A DNA stretch of 64,000 nt from Tetrahymena thermophila SB210 (Eukaryota > Ciliophora > Oligohymenophorea > Hymenostomatida > Tetrahymenidae), in NCBI RefSeq assembly GCF_000189635.1, contig NW_002476366.1:91217-155216 (forward strand). Reading direction: 5' to 3'. Below the pieces are notes generated by a model. It had not been told where the DNA came from. It was given only the letters and a program-made list of their open reading frames with translations, and ran no database searches. How positions within the stretch are numbered: the stretch's first letter is position 1; every line of letters starts with the position of its first letter. This document shows positions 1-12,500 of the stretch, piece by piece. The translations under genes were made by a program, and so were the position numbers.

Positions 1-911
1 TTCTAAGCTTAATCTTTTTATGTCCTTCTCCAACAAAATATAATTATTACCATTTGAAAAAAGGATATTTATTTTATTATCTTCTTTAACTTAGTTTACA
101 AATGGAGTAAATGTCAAAGTTTCTTTGAATTATCCACCATCAACAAAATAGATATCGATGTTTGATTAAAATGTCTTTTTTAGAAAAGAATTAATTACAT
201 TAAAAAAAATAAATTTAATTAGGCAAATGAATATATTATATGAATTATTACTTCAGATGCTAAGCTAACTATTTAAAAATTGATTTTTCTCTCTAATTCT
301 AGTAGATTTTTTTCAATCTCTTCTTTCTATTTACATTTATCTTATCCTTCAAAAATCTCTAATAGTCCACTTTTTTCAAAGCAAACTAAAAATAATTTTT
401 TGCAAATCACAACAGTGATAAAATCTAAAATATTTTATGTAGAGAAGTCATTTAAAATATCAGAAATTACATTTTATTTCTCTTACTGCCTCCATTTATT
501 CAAGAAGGCAATAAATCGAACTGCACTTGATTTAAAAATTTAATCTAACTCCTAAAGTTATTAATAGAGTTGGATATTTTCTTGATTACTTTCAATAAAC
601 TAATAAATGGTTCTTATAAAGTTTTCGATCTATTGCTATTAACCATGAGCAAACAAATTAATTAGGTAGTAAATAAATACTACTCTGTAAAAGCTATTAT
701 CATCGTTTGCTAAATAAATAATAGTTTTAAATTTTAGGTTATTTACTTTTGGAATTATTTTTTAACTAGTATTAGAAGTATCTTCACATACCTAAACACT
801 AAATATTTACCAATTTTTTTTAATTTTTTCAATCTACTGTTATAAATCGGTTTCTAATACACTTACTATCTATATTATGTCAATTAAACTAGTTATCTCT
901 GCACTACTCAT
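1..911 (-). CDS. Otubain-like (peptidase C65) protein with degenerate catalytic residues, 3' end cut by window edge
   Basis: Ciliate-code model with two exons, 911-252 (220 codons) and 174 to the left edge (58 codons); the 77-bp GT..AG intron at 251-175 is phase 0. The ATG at 911 has an in-frame TGA shortly upstream. The fold is recognisable: a helical N-terminus, then YLANDDNSFYRVV near residue 73, which aligns with the otubain signature GDGNCFYRAF of the intact paralogue at 4806-5869. A later IDIYFVDGG strand and an NGNNYILL segment align with the terminal otubain HYDIL-type His motif. The nucleophile Cys is Ser (about residue 73) and the His is Asn (about residue 263). Known of the family: otubains cleave ubiquitin chains using Cys, His and Asp. 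Inferred: this copy is a pseudoenzyme that may still bind ubiquitin. The remaining C-terminus lies outside the window. Confidence 0.82.
175..251 (-). other. Intron of the otubain-like pseudoenzyme gene
   Basis: Starts GTAATAATTC and ends TAAAAAAG on the minus strand. Removing it joins SLASE to TFQSNIDIYF in frame, matching the strand order of the paralogue. Without splicing the frame runs into TGA within about 40 codons. Confidence 0.75.
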
Positions 912-1533
912 TAGAATATCTAATAATCAAATAATCTTCTTATTATTGAATGTATTTGCTTTTATTAATTAATAATTCTTTCTTTATATATTATCTCTCT
1001 TATCTTATTATTAAAAATAAACAAAAAAGCAATCAAATTTTTCAAATTAAATACTTTTTTATTGATAAATATAAAAAAGTAGAAATTTGCAATATTCTAA
1101 CACAAAATACAAGGGAAAATTGCTTTTTGAATAAAATAAAAAAGACTTATGCAAAATTGTTAATAAGTATTATAAATATTTATAAATCTAATAATTATTT
1201 GAATCCACTCATACATAATCCTCATTTTTTGAATAAGCTTTTATTATTTTAGTTTTTAAAAAAGCTCTAATAAACAGAAAAACAGACAACATATTTAAAT
1301 ATTAAATTGAAGAAATATAAACAATAATAAGCTCAGATCAGACTCATTCATTTTTTAAATATAATATAAAAAATAAACTAATTTCATATTAAGAAATTTA
1401 TTTATTTAACTATAAAAATATATTAGATATAAATCTTATTTTAAGAGTATGTATGTATTTATTTCCTCTATATAAAACTAAATCTCTCACGAATTTTAAG
1501 AAATAAATATTTTAAATAAAACACTCAATAAAA
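912..1533. other. Intergenic, AT-rich
   Basis: Lies upstream of the pseudo-otubain gene and downstream of the Q/N-rich gene, both on the minus strand. No coding frame, RNA gene or repeat that I can support. Open standard-code stretches here are AT-rich noise. Confidence 0.6.
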
Positions 1534-4191
1534 TCAGCTAAAACTTTGAACAAAATAATTATTTGAAGGATTATTATTATTGCTGTTGTTGCTTTTTTAA
1601 CCACTAAATTGAGGTTAATATTAAATTTTACTTTGCTGATTATTTTAAATTTATTATTACTAGTTTGAATACATATTTTATTAATATTATTGATCTCCTT
1701 AATTATAATTTTACTGCTATTATTGCTAATCAAACTTATCATTTACATTTTTTTGAATAAAATGTAAATTTTTCTTTTACTAAACTTGCTAAAAAGGAAG
1801 TAACTATTTTTGCTATACTGGTTAAGGATTACTTTAAAATTGAGGAGGATTTTATAATTGTTAATTTTAAACATTAATCTGGTTTTATTAGTTTTTAATT
1901 TAATTATTTTGTTACATCATTTAGTTACCAAAAAAATTATTTTAAATTTATTAGTTATTGTTTTAATAATAATTTTAGTTATCCATTTTTTTATTTGTTT
2001 CCATATTTCCTTATTATTTCAATTTATTTTATATGAAACTGTTAGGATAATCTAAGCTTTATTTTTCTTATTCACTCAATGGTTTAGGATAGAATTCTTA
2101 TGAATTAAGTACAACATTTTTTGTATTATTATTGTTTTAATCCTATAACCCTAAATAAATATTATTGTTTTCTAAAAATTAGGACTATAATTAATTCTAA
2201 TTTTCCAATATATGCGAATTTTGATTTTAAAATAACTGCTAATTCTATTAAAAAAATTGCTGCTTTTAATTGATATTATTTTGTGATTGTTAATTTTGTT
2301 TTATAACATTTGAATTCTACAACTGCTTATTTTCATTTTATTGTTGCTAATTTTAGTTTCCAAACCATAAATTTTAGTTTTAATCATTCTAATTTTGATT
2401 ATTTACTTGGGGAATTTAACTTTGGTTTATTTGGCTTGAAAATCTTTGAATTTAGTTTGGTAAATCTTTCTACACATGAAGGTTGTTCTAACTTTTATTT
2501 TAAAATTGTTGAAAAATATGATTGTCCTAATTATTTTGACTTTGAAATTAATTATTTAATTAAAAATTCTAATTATTTAATTAAATTTAGTTAAAATTAT
2601 TATTCTGTTGAGATTAATTCTCATTTTAATTTTACTAATAATTCATATTATTATTGCTATAAATTTAATTTTAAATTTAGTTATTATTTAACTAATTTCC
2701 ATTTCCATTCTATTGCTGTTGCTAGTTAAATTAGTTTTAAAATTAATTTTAATTTTGAAATTAATTTTAATTATTATTATTGTCATTCTCAATCAGAGGT
2801 TTAGATTATTAATGCCAAATTTAGTTAGAATTAGTTTACTAATTATTCATATTTCCTTAGTTTTGCTAATTTTAAAATGAATTATTTCCAAACTAATAAA
2901 CATTCACATAATTTTAATTATTTCCAAACTAATATGAGTTATCTTAATTTTAATTATTTTAATTTTCAAAATATTGTTAATTGGGATACTTGTTTTAATT
3001 ATAGTTGCTCATCTGTTGGGGTTATTACCAGCTTTAGTACTGGTTTAAATATTGTTGATTTTATATCTAATTATAATTATTGTTAATTGATTATTGGTTA
3101 TTTTAGTTCTATTAATACATTTAGTTATGCGATGGATTCATATTTTGAAAATTTTATCCATTTTAGAATTAATTTTGCTATAAAACAAATTATTTAGAAG
3201 ATTCTGTATTTTAAGAAAGCTAATTCTATTAGGGAAAGTTTTATTACTAGATTTATTGTTATTAATTCTATTTCTAAGGAAAACTGCTAAAATTAACTTT
3301 TTATTAAAAATTAAATTATGATTATCGTTAATTATTTATTTTTTGACCTTCGTTTAATAAATTATTTTAGATATTTTAACCATTTGCCTAAAAATTTTCA
3401 TTATTCGATTATTACCCAAGCTGCTAATTTATTAGATTTTTCTATGAGTTAGTTAAATTATTATTATTATTGTTATTCCATTGTAGCTAATTTGGCGGCT
3501 ATTGATTAAAATAGTTGATTTCATTGCTATTATTCTCTTTTACTTTGCTATTATTATTATTTTTATTATTGCTTTAATTCATTTTATCCTATTAATTTTA
3601 AATTTATTATTATTACTATTATTATTTTTGTTATTACTCATTGAATTCAATCTTAGATATTATTTGAATACATTCCATGCAAACATTTTAAAATAATTCA
3701 TTTTTGCTTTTATTACATTGCCTACATTTTTAGAAAGTAGATATTATATCTTTGACCTATTTTTTTTATATTAATTCATAAGCTTTTTAGATTTTTTCAT
3801 CTTTTTTGTGCATTTTTAAAAATTGTAGGCAACCCCAGCAATATTATTATTTATTATCCTAGATAATATAAACCTTTTTATTTTTTGAGTTACATTCTTG
3901 ACAAATGTCATTATCATTAAAAAAAATAAATTCCATCACTGAATTATCTTATTTACTGCTATATTATTCTTCTAATCCTAAAGCTTAATTTATTAATTGT
4001 TTTTCAATTTCGACATCCTATTCTATCGAAATGTAATAATTTATTTTATTGTTAGTTTAATTATTTAACTAATTTTAAATGCATCGTAAGCACTAGAATC
4101 CATTTTCAAAAAAGATGACTTCTTCTTATTTTTTTTTACATTTCTGGCATTTTTGGTCTTTATTTGATTAATTTATGCTACTTGCTTACAT
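1534..4191 (-). CDS. Large Q/N-rich (prion-like) protein with N-terminal CxxC pairs
   Basis: One uninterrupted ciliate-code frame of 886 codons (885 aa) from ATG at 4191 to TGA at 1536-1534, with no intron. The first ~170 residues are ordinary sequence and carry several two-cysteine clusters: KCQKC, CLRC, CQEC, CWGC, CRQC and CMEC. The spacing suggests two or three zinc-binding knuckles. From about residue 190 to the end the protein is overwhelmingly Gln and Asn with scattered Phe, Tyr and Ser and a few hydrophobic breaks; most Gln codons are TAA or TAG. No enzyme domain is visible. Seen: composition and Cys pairs. Inferred: a zinc-binding head with a disordered, self-associating tail, as in some RNA-granule or transcription proteins. 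It lies between two otubain-like genes on the same strand. Read in other frames, the low-complexity part produces several spurious ORFs. Confidence 0.85.
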
Positions 4192-4805
4192 ATCTTATGA
4201 TTTTATAAACTAATTTTATATTCTAATATTTAAAATAAAACTTTAACATTATTTATCTTTAATTTTAAAAATTTTAAATATCTTTTTCATTAATTCAAAA
4301 GAATATTTGGGAATAAAATAGGGATAAAATTATTCATAAAAAATTGATAATTTATATTTTTTATTGTAAATTGGTTAATTCGAATACTTCAAAATTAGTT
4401 AAAGATAAATTTATTTCCTTATTTAATAAAACTTTTTGGTAAAATTTTATAATGAGTATTTAATTCACTATTTATTTTTGATAATAAATTATTTATTTGA
4501 CTAGAGCTAATACTTGTAAAGTTAAAAACAATTATTTAAGTAATTTTCTTTATTACTTATTAAAAACGATTAATTATATTTTTATTTAATTAATATCTGT
4601 TTATATTTTCACTTTATTAAATATATTATTAGAAATTAATAGTTAATTTTATAAGCAATTTATAGTAAATTTATTAACTAATTAAATAGAGCTAAGTAAT
4701 TTATTTTAAATAATCTTATTTTTTCTATTTAAAAGTCTAAAATAAATATTTGTGGTCAATTTTCTACAATTTTTTATCATGTAGTATTTTATCTTAAAAC
4801 TTAAT
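4192..4805. other. Intergenic, AT-rich
   Basis: Spacer between the intact otubain gene and the start of the Q/N-rich gene, both minus strand, so it should hold the Q/N gene promoter. No motif I can assign. Confidence 0.6.
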
Positions 4806-5869
4806 TCAGTTTTTTTATTAATTCAAAGAAAATAAAAAATTTACTTACAAGATACTTTGTTCCATTACTTGTTAAAAAAAAGAACTCTTGTAGCTTTAAA
4901 TATTGAGATCTTCTGCCAAAGATTTAAAAAGAATGTAGTAATGTTAGTTCATAAGAAGTAGATCGATCTCAATTAGGTTGTTACTTTACTGAAGATATTT
5001 ATTTTGAAAATAGAATTCTATTATGTCTTCCTTTTTAATGTCTACTAAAATAGTTTTCAATTAACATTTGAATGCCTAATTTATTTTCATAAAGTTAGAG
5101 GATTAATTGAATAAATAATAATAGCAATTAATAATTTTACATGTGGGGCGCAATAAATACAAAACGATTAAGCAAACTCGTTGTATTTAAAAAGCAATTG
5201 AGGTATTTCTTCTTCGGCATGGATATCAATAGCTTTTATTTATGAACAATTAATATCACCTTTCAAACTCTTGAATACCTCATAAATAAGGTTTTTGCAA
5301 ATAACAACCGAGCACAAATCTAAGCAAAAGTTATCTCTATAATCATTGAAAATTGTTTCTGCTAGAAGCTTTATTTGGGTTTGGCCTGAAGAGTTTGATG
5401 AATTAGCTTTTTAAGTGGAAATTTAATACCACTTTATAAGACTTTAAAGAAAGGTAAGTTTTATTGATAACTAAATTTGCTAATTTATATTTTGTTAATA
5501 ATGTGTCAACTTTAAATGTATTTCATTTAAATTGTAAGTATTTCTTATCAGCAACTCTATTAATTAAATATTTTATGTTGAAAATATTTATATCAAATAA
5601 TTTATCATGAAAGCTCTGTAGAAGCAATTTCCATCTCCGCTGATGTACATAATTGATTTATAATTTTTTTTTAATAATTTCTGAATTGGTATCTAACTCA
5701 TTTTACATTCAGATAAATTTTCATATTTAATTATTGGTTAAATCTTAAATGATATTTCCTCTGCTTGATAAAATAAACTTTTCATAATCTACTCATTTTA
5801 TTTAATTTACTTTAGGATATCGCTAATCAAATTGTCAAAACTGCCTTAGCCACTTTTTATTTGGGACAT
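4806..5869 (-). CDS. Otubain-like cysteine protease (peptidase C65 family)
   Basis: Two exons, 5869-5141 (243 codons) and 5075-4806 (90 codons including TGA), with a 65-bp phase-0 intron at 5140-5076; total 332 aa. Catalytic motif GDGNCFYRAF places the nucleophile at Cys82 and the preceding Asp two residues upstream; LLLMNQHYYILF places the catalytic His at about 288, in the expected C-terminal strand. Length and motif order fit otubains (OTU-superfamily deubiquitinases), which remove ubiquitin from proteins in the cytosol. The N-terminal ~60 residues are a helical extension shared with the degenerate paralogue at 1-911, and both genes place an intron at the equivalent position before the LVDIKK/IYFVDGG strand. 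This points to tandem gene duplication around the Q/N-rich gene. Ubiquitin linkage preference cannot be judged. Confidence 0.88.
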
Positions 5870-6545
5870 TCTTTTTCTGCTTTTTATATTTAGTTTTTTT
5901 TAATTAAATTATTAAAAAAAATAACCAAAATCTAATAAACTTTCTTTGGTTGCCTATTTTTATATATTTGGGTTGTGTAGAGTGTGTATTTATGTGTTAA
6001 GTATGTTGATTTTTATTAGAATATTTAATCAAATCATTATTTGTAGAATATAAGCCTAAAATTTATTTGTGTAATTAAGATTAGATGATCACAATATTAT
6101 GCAAATCTAAAGAAAATTGAAGATTTTAGTAATATATTATAAAATTAATTGGTGTTTGTAAATAATAATAAATCATCTTGCTCTCATACATATCTATCTG
6201 AAATTAGTTATTTTAAAATATTATTTCATTAAGATAAATTAATTTTATTTTTGTTACTGAAAATTCTAAATTGATTTACTAATCACAAGAAAAAATAAAT
6301 AAAAATAACAAACCACAAATTTGATATTTTTTTACTGATTATTTAAATGAATTTTATAGCTTATTTAACAGTCAAAATACTTAAATAGCCAGATAGATAT
6401 CTTTGATAATAATATTCAATAAAATAATACTTTGATGATTATTTTATTTTGTTATTAGTAATTCAAAAAATTAGAATAAGCATTAAAAGAGAGAAAAATC
6501 AATTGAAAATTAGTGGAAAGCAAATTAATGAATGATATTAATTGA
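5870..6545. other. Divergent intergenic region
   Basis: Separates the minus-strand otubain gene from the plus-strand Trp-module gene, so it must contain both promoters. AT-rich; no defined element seen. TGA lies directly before the ATG at 6546, supporting that start. Confidence 0.55.
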
Positions 6546-9500
6546 ATGACTATTATAAACGGATAGAAGGGAAATAAAAAAAATATTTAAAAATTTGAAT
6601 AATCAACTTTTCAAATAATTTGTTTCCTTAACAAAAAGAAAAGAAAGTAATTAATATTGATAATTAGATAGATAAAAATTAATTAATTAATTAAGATTAA
6701 GATAAATAAATAGATTAAGAGTAAAAAATTTGAATTGTAAGTTATTGAAAAATACTCTAAGATCTTAAATAATCTTCCTACTTCTATAGTTAAAATTTAA
6801 GCAAAATAGGACATAAAATATTTTTAGTTGCATTAGTGAAAAAGAATTTATAAAAAAGTTATTTTATTAGATTAGGGATAGATGTATAACGAGTAATTCA
6901 TCATATTAATTAGTATTATTTTTTGATGACATTTTTATCTATTATATATAGACAGAGAGATTAAATTTAGATAATTTTAAATAGAGCTCTACTCAATCAA
7001 GTAGATCAAAATTATGAGGTAACTAACTCTTTATTAGCAAATATAGAAAGTATTAATGAATATTTCGTCAATTTAATCTAGTATAGGAGAGAAATTAATG
7101 AATTGAATCAACTTTTATAAAGGAATTAATATGATAAAAATCAATTCTATGATCTAATGCTGTAACTTATTAAACATACATACTTTTAGCCTTTGTGTAT
7201 TTAACTTTATTTTCAAAAATAGTTCAATTATCTAGACTAATCAATCAAGGTATAATATAAGAAGCGTGCTTTCTTTTCTATAAATTTGGTAAAACTCCTA
7301 AGATGGTCAGTAGCAGCCATAAAAAGTGTAATTAAAAATGCTTTTTAATTTTAACGAAATAAATGTATTCTTTAATATAAAAATAAAGTAATTCAAGATA
7401 GTTGGCAGCTTTAAATGGTTAGCCAGTTAATTAATAATAAGAATAATTGAGATTACACAGAATAGGAGCATAAAATCTATGTAGATCTCTACTTTAGATT
7501 AGATATAATCATGTAAATTAGTTATCTAAAATTAATAATTATGCTAAAATTCAGTTTATAAAAAATAATAGATGAGAAATAGTTTTTATCAAATAAGATA
7601 AGTTCAGTTATCATAAGTAAGAAGACATCTTAATTGTAGTCAAAGAATTAAGGGGCAAATCTTATAAATGATCTTTTAAAGATATTTCCCCGCTGAACTC
7701 AAAAAGAAAGAATTCTTCTATCGTTGGAGAGTCAGATGCAATATTATTTAACCTAGAAATGTGATAAAAAGATTGGTTTTGTATGCAAGAATCCAGCCAG
7801 AAATCGTAAATACAAGCTTTTAAAATTCTTTCTATTAAAAAAATAAAATTATTTGTGAGATTCTTAACTCACTTATTTGTTTGCTTTTAAGAAATCAATT
7901 GTTGTTGTTTAAAAAATGTAAAGAATTTAAGTTAGAAAATAAATATTTTTTTTTATATCCAAAGATAATTGATAGCTTTCAAAAAAATAAAATTTATCGT
8001 TATTTTTTAAATTCTAATTTTTTAATTTCAAATTATACGAGAAAACAGCTTTATTTAATTTATATTTTTTAATAAAAGGCTTATTGGAGACTAAGAAGCT
8101 TAATTAGCAATCCTTATGAAGATCATATTGTGGGGAAAAAAATTGCTTAGTTTGAAGATATTCTTGAAAATACCAAAAAAGCTATTTACAAAAAATTTTA
8201 GAAGCAAGCTTTTGTCATTTTGTTGAAGAACTAAAAGAGGCAAAAAAATTTTTTAAGATTATGTGAACTCTTTGAAAAAAAAATGAATAAGCTGTTTAAA
8301 AAAATAGGATTTAGGGTAATAAAGCTAAACTAGAGAGATTATTTAGTCAATAAAAAATTTATAGATTTACTTGCAAATTATGCAAAAAAGAAGACTAGAG
8401 CACCTTATGATGAAATAAAAAAAATAAATGAGGAAGGCGAAGAAAAAAAGAAAAGAGCAGTTTATAAAAAACTTAATGATAATTTAAAAGTTAATATAAC
8501 AGAGTGGAGAAAGCAGGCTAATTAGGCTAAATAATATATGAAATGCAGACTTGTTATGAAGTTTTTAGAAACTTTAAATAAAGAACTTGTAGTGAATACA
8601 ATGTAGATTTTTCAATCAAATAGAGAATAGATTTTGAAAAAATAAGCTATTGAAAAAATGTTTGGTAATTTTAACTAATTTGCACGTAAACTTTTAAACA
8701 CTTGGAGAGTGAATGCAAGGTTTGGTACACTTAACAGAGACATGATTTAAAGAATGATATAAAATTTAGGTCAACAGGTTAATAATGGATAAAAAGGAAA
8801 AATGAGATCAACTCTAAATTCATTTTATATAAATATGAAAATCAAAAAAGTTTAACTCAATTTCTTTAAATCCTTATTAGACACAAAAGCTGGTTAAATG
8901 CTGAGAGTCTTTAGAGTCTGGAAAGAAATTCCTTCTCGTATGACAGGTCCTGCAAACAAATTCTAAATTAAACTTTAAAACTTTGCTTTTAAAAGATTAA
9001 GAGTATTTTAAGATTCAATGAAGTTTCTTTTCTAAGAGGCTGAAAATTAAAAAAAAAGAGCCTTATAAACACTTCTTCTAAAAACATAATCTTCGTATAA
9101 AAGATTATTTATTGAATGGAAATAAATGGTGTACACTGATAGAATGATTAGAAGATGCAAACTAGTCATAAATATCTTCGAAAGAGTTGAGCAAGTTATT
9201 TAGGCAAACACATAAATGTTATTCACTGATGACCAAAAAATTAGAAGAATGACAGCTATTGTAGAGAAAATGATTGAACAATGGAAGAAGAAAAATTACA
9301 ATTATTTCTTTAGATGGAGATAAATTAACCACGAATTAAAAATGGAGGAGCTCCTTAATGATAACAATAAAAAAGATATGCTTAAAAAAATGGTAGATTA
9401 TGTTAAGAGAAGCTCTGGAAACTCTCATAGATTCGTTCTTCGTTAATTTTATACCAATTACAAAGTCAAGAATATTTAACAAAAGATCTTCAAAGCTCTC

Positions 9501-12500
9501 TTTGATACATCTGCAGGAAAAGTTCTTCATCTCTTTATGCTTTGGAAAGGTCTTCCACCTCCAAGCGATAACGAAATGTAAATAAAAACTGTAAGATTTG
9601 AAGGTATCTTGCATAACTTTTCTATGAGACCTATTAAAAAATCTTTTTAAGCTTTCACAAGAATTTATTAAGAAGCTATTTCAAGAAAAGTAAAGAATTT
9701 TCATATTTATTTTTATTTTACAATTCTCATTAAAAAATCCACTTAAAACAAACTTGACTAAATAAATATTTTAATTATTTGATCAAATCCAAAAAATTAA
9801 TTTAATAAAGCCAGTTTTATTATTTACTTTATTTTGAACTTTAAGGTGGACTTTTTATTTTTTGATAAATATTAATAATGCTTTCATTCACTAACTTTTC
9901 ATAATAATTATTATATAACTTTACTTAATTTTAATCCTTAGAAGCTAATTTACTTTATGAGTTATTTTTTCTTTTATTGTTGATAATTAAAGCATATTTT
10001 TAACAATAGAAAAGTTTCTTTCAGAGTCTACAAAAGAAATCTATGTCATCACATAAAAGAATGTTCATAAACTGGCATTAAATAGCTGATAATTGTAAAA
10101 AAGTAAGTAGATGCAAAAAGACTATGATGTTGTTTGATATTATGAATGATTTACTCTCTTAAAAAGTGGAATTTGCTCTATTTAGCTCTTTACCTGACTA
10201 TGATAGGAAGATAAGAGCAATGTAAAAATTAATTGAAAATTACCAAAGGCTTAGAAAAGAATTCTGGATTATGTGGAAGAGCAGGATAAACGATTTCAGG
10301 ATAAAAGATGAATAGAAAGGTGAAGCAATCAAATAATTGGAAGATCTTTTGGATGACAAAGTAAAGAGATAGATGAAATAAGCATTATAAAGCTTTGATG
10401 TTGACAAGAAGCTCTAAAAAATTGCATTTAATTTATATAAAAAGCTGGGTGTTACTTCCAGTTAAATGGCTCTTCAGCTTTTCCTCAAGGTATTTTATAA
10501 TTTTTATTTAATTACCAAACATTTTTTTATTAATCTTTTCTTTTGATAAATTTAAGTGGAAATATCTTCCTTACAGACCCCCTAAAACAATTTCTCACTA
10601 TTTTGAAGAAAAAATGAGAGGTTTTGTAAACAATAGAAACAGATAATTTTTAGATTGCTTGAAGGAAATAAAAAGCCAAGCTGATGAAAAGAAAAAAAAT
10701 CTGATTATTCTCTTTTTACAAAATTAAAAATCTAAATTTTAAGGAGTTTATGATAGCTGGAACTATAAAAGAGAAGACTAAGCAGTTTAAAAGTAATTTT
10801 ATCAAAATAATAGCTAATTTAAATTTTTTGTTTTTAAATAAAAATAGATGTTCTTTAACCATAAAATTATTTGATGCTATCCATATTAAGCTTTAATAAT
10901 AGTTTGGAGTTATAGCTGAAAGCAGAAATTGGGATTTGATGCAAAAATACCTTTAAAGATTGATAAATCAATAAAATTTAAATATAAAATTCTGCTTGAA
11001 ATAATGGCGATAACATGTATTTGATTCTAAGATAGATCTTGAAACTAAGCGTAGAATCATTGAAAAATTAAATTTAATGAAGGAAGGATCAACTTTAGGC
11101 GGATAGAGAAAAGTTCTAAATTAATTTATGAAAAATAGAAACATCAAAATAATCTAAAATTAATTTTTCAGTAAACTCTTAGATACTTCAGTAGGAAAGA
11201 CTTTATCAGTAATTTTTTATTTATTTATTTTTTAATTTATAAATTTTATTCAATAGCAATGAAAAATTAATAAAAATTAATTTATGGCAATTTGAATGAT
11301 TTAATTAAAATAGATATCTTTGATTTTTTGATTTTAAATATAAATTCTTTTTTTTAGTTATTTTAAAAATGGAAATCACTACCTCTTCCTAGCTCTGAGA
11401 AAATCAAGGCATAGAGATTTGAAAGACTTCTTAATGATTTCAGTGGAAGAAGACTCAGATAATTCTTTGATCCATTAAAATAATCATTGGTTAAGAGTTA
11501 ATTAATTCAAAAAGACTCTATCTATCGTCTAATCAATTTAACTATGAGTGACCACAAAAAACTGTTCCTAAAATGGTCAAACCAAACAAAATAATACAAG
11601 TAGAATTCAAAATGCAGATAAACTTTGAATCTTTTTGCCATCCTTCAAGAAAAACTCACTGAAAGATTCCATTAAGCTATTGAGAATAACAGGGAAAATA
11701 ATTTAAAAAGAAAAGTTATTGAAAGATTATTTGAAGAACAAAGAAGAAGAGTAAACAAATAATTTATTTTTATATTTAAAAATTTTTTAATTCTTTTTTA
11801 TTTTATAAAATTAACCAATTTAGACTCAAAATGCATTTTCTACTTGGAGCCAACTTGTGAGAAGTGTTATGTAAGCTGAAAAATGCAAGAGGACAATTGA
11901 CTTCTTTGAATAGATGGTTGTTGCTCTAAGATCAAGAACTGATGTTATTCTTTTAAATTCATAAACTGTAGCTATTAAAAAAAGAGCTCTGGAGAGATTG
12001 TTTGAAGTTACAAGAAGTAAAACTGTTAGAGCGTTTAGAACTTGGTATTAGTATATGCTTTACAATAGATTAGATGACAAATAAAAGAGGAAAATGATTG
12101 ATATGCTCAGAAATGCAATAACTCATTCGAAAGGCAATAAAGTCAGATAAGCTATTCAAAGTTTCAAGAAAAATGCTTCAATTCGTAAATATTAGATCCA
12201 GTTCTTCAATAAAATACTGCAATCTAATATTGGCTAGTAGATTCTTTGTTTCTAAAAGGTAATTTCGATTTATTTTATTTTTAGAAAAAATTAAAATTAA
12301 TTTTAAAAATAGTGGAAATCGCTGCCGATTCCAGTTAACTTCGAAGAAAGGCGTAAATATGCTTCCTTTTAGCAAAGAATGGCTAATATATACACAAATC
12401 CAATAAAATAGAGCTTGTAAGCACTTAAAGATATAAAATATGTTGCAGAAATTACTAAAAAGAAAGCACTTTACTTGATGCTTAAAAAGACTATGGGTGT

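Noticed and set aside
2310-3696. Several plus-strand ORFs rich in Phe, Leu, Ile and Asn
   Set aside because: They are antisense to the continuous 886-codon Q/N-rich gene on the minus strand.
5640-5690. A frameshift or 14-26-nt mini-intron in the otubain gene
   Set aside because: On recounting the poly-A run on the coding strand (nine bases) the frame is continuous from ATG to the intron, so no correction is needed.
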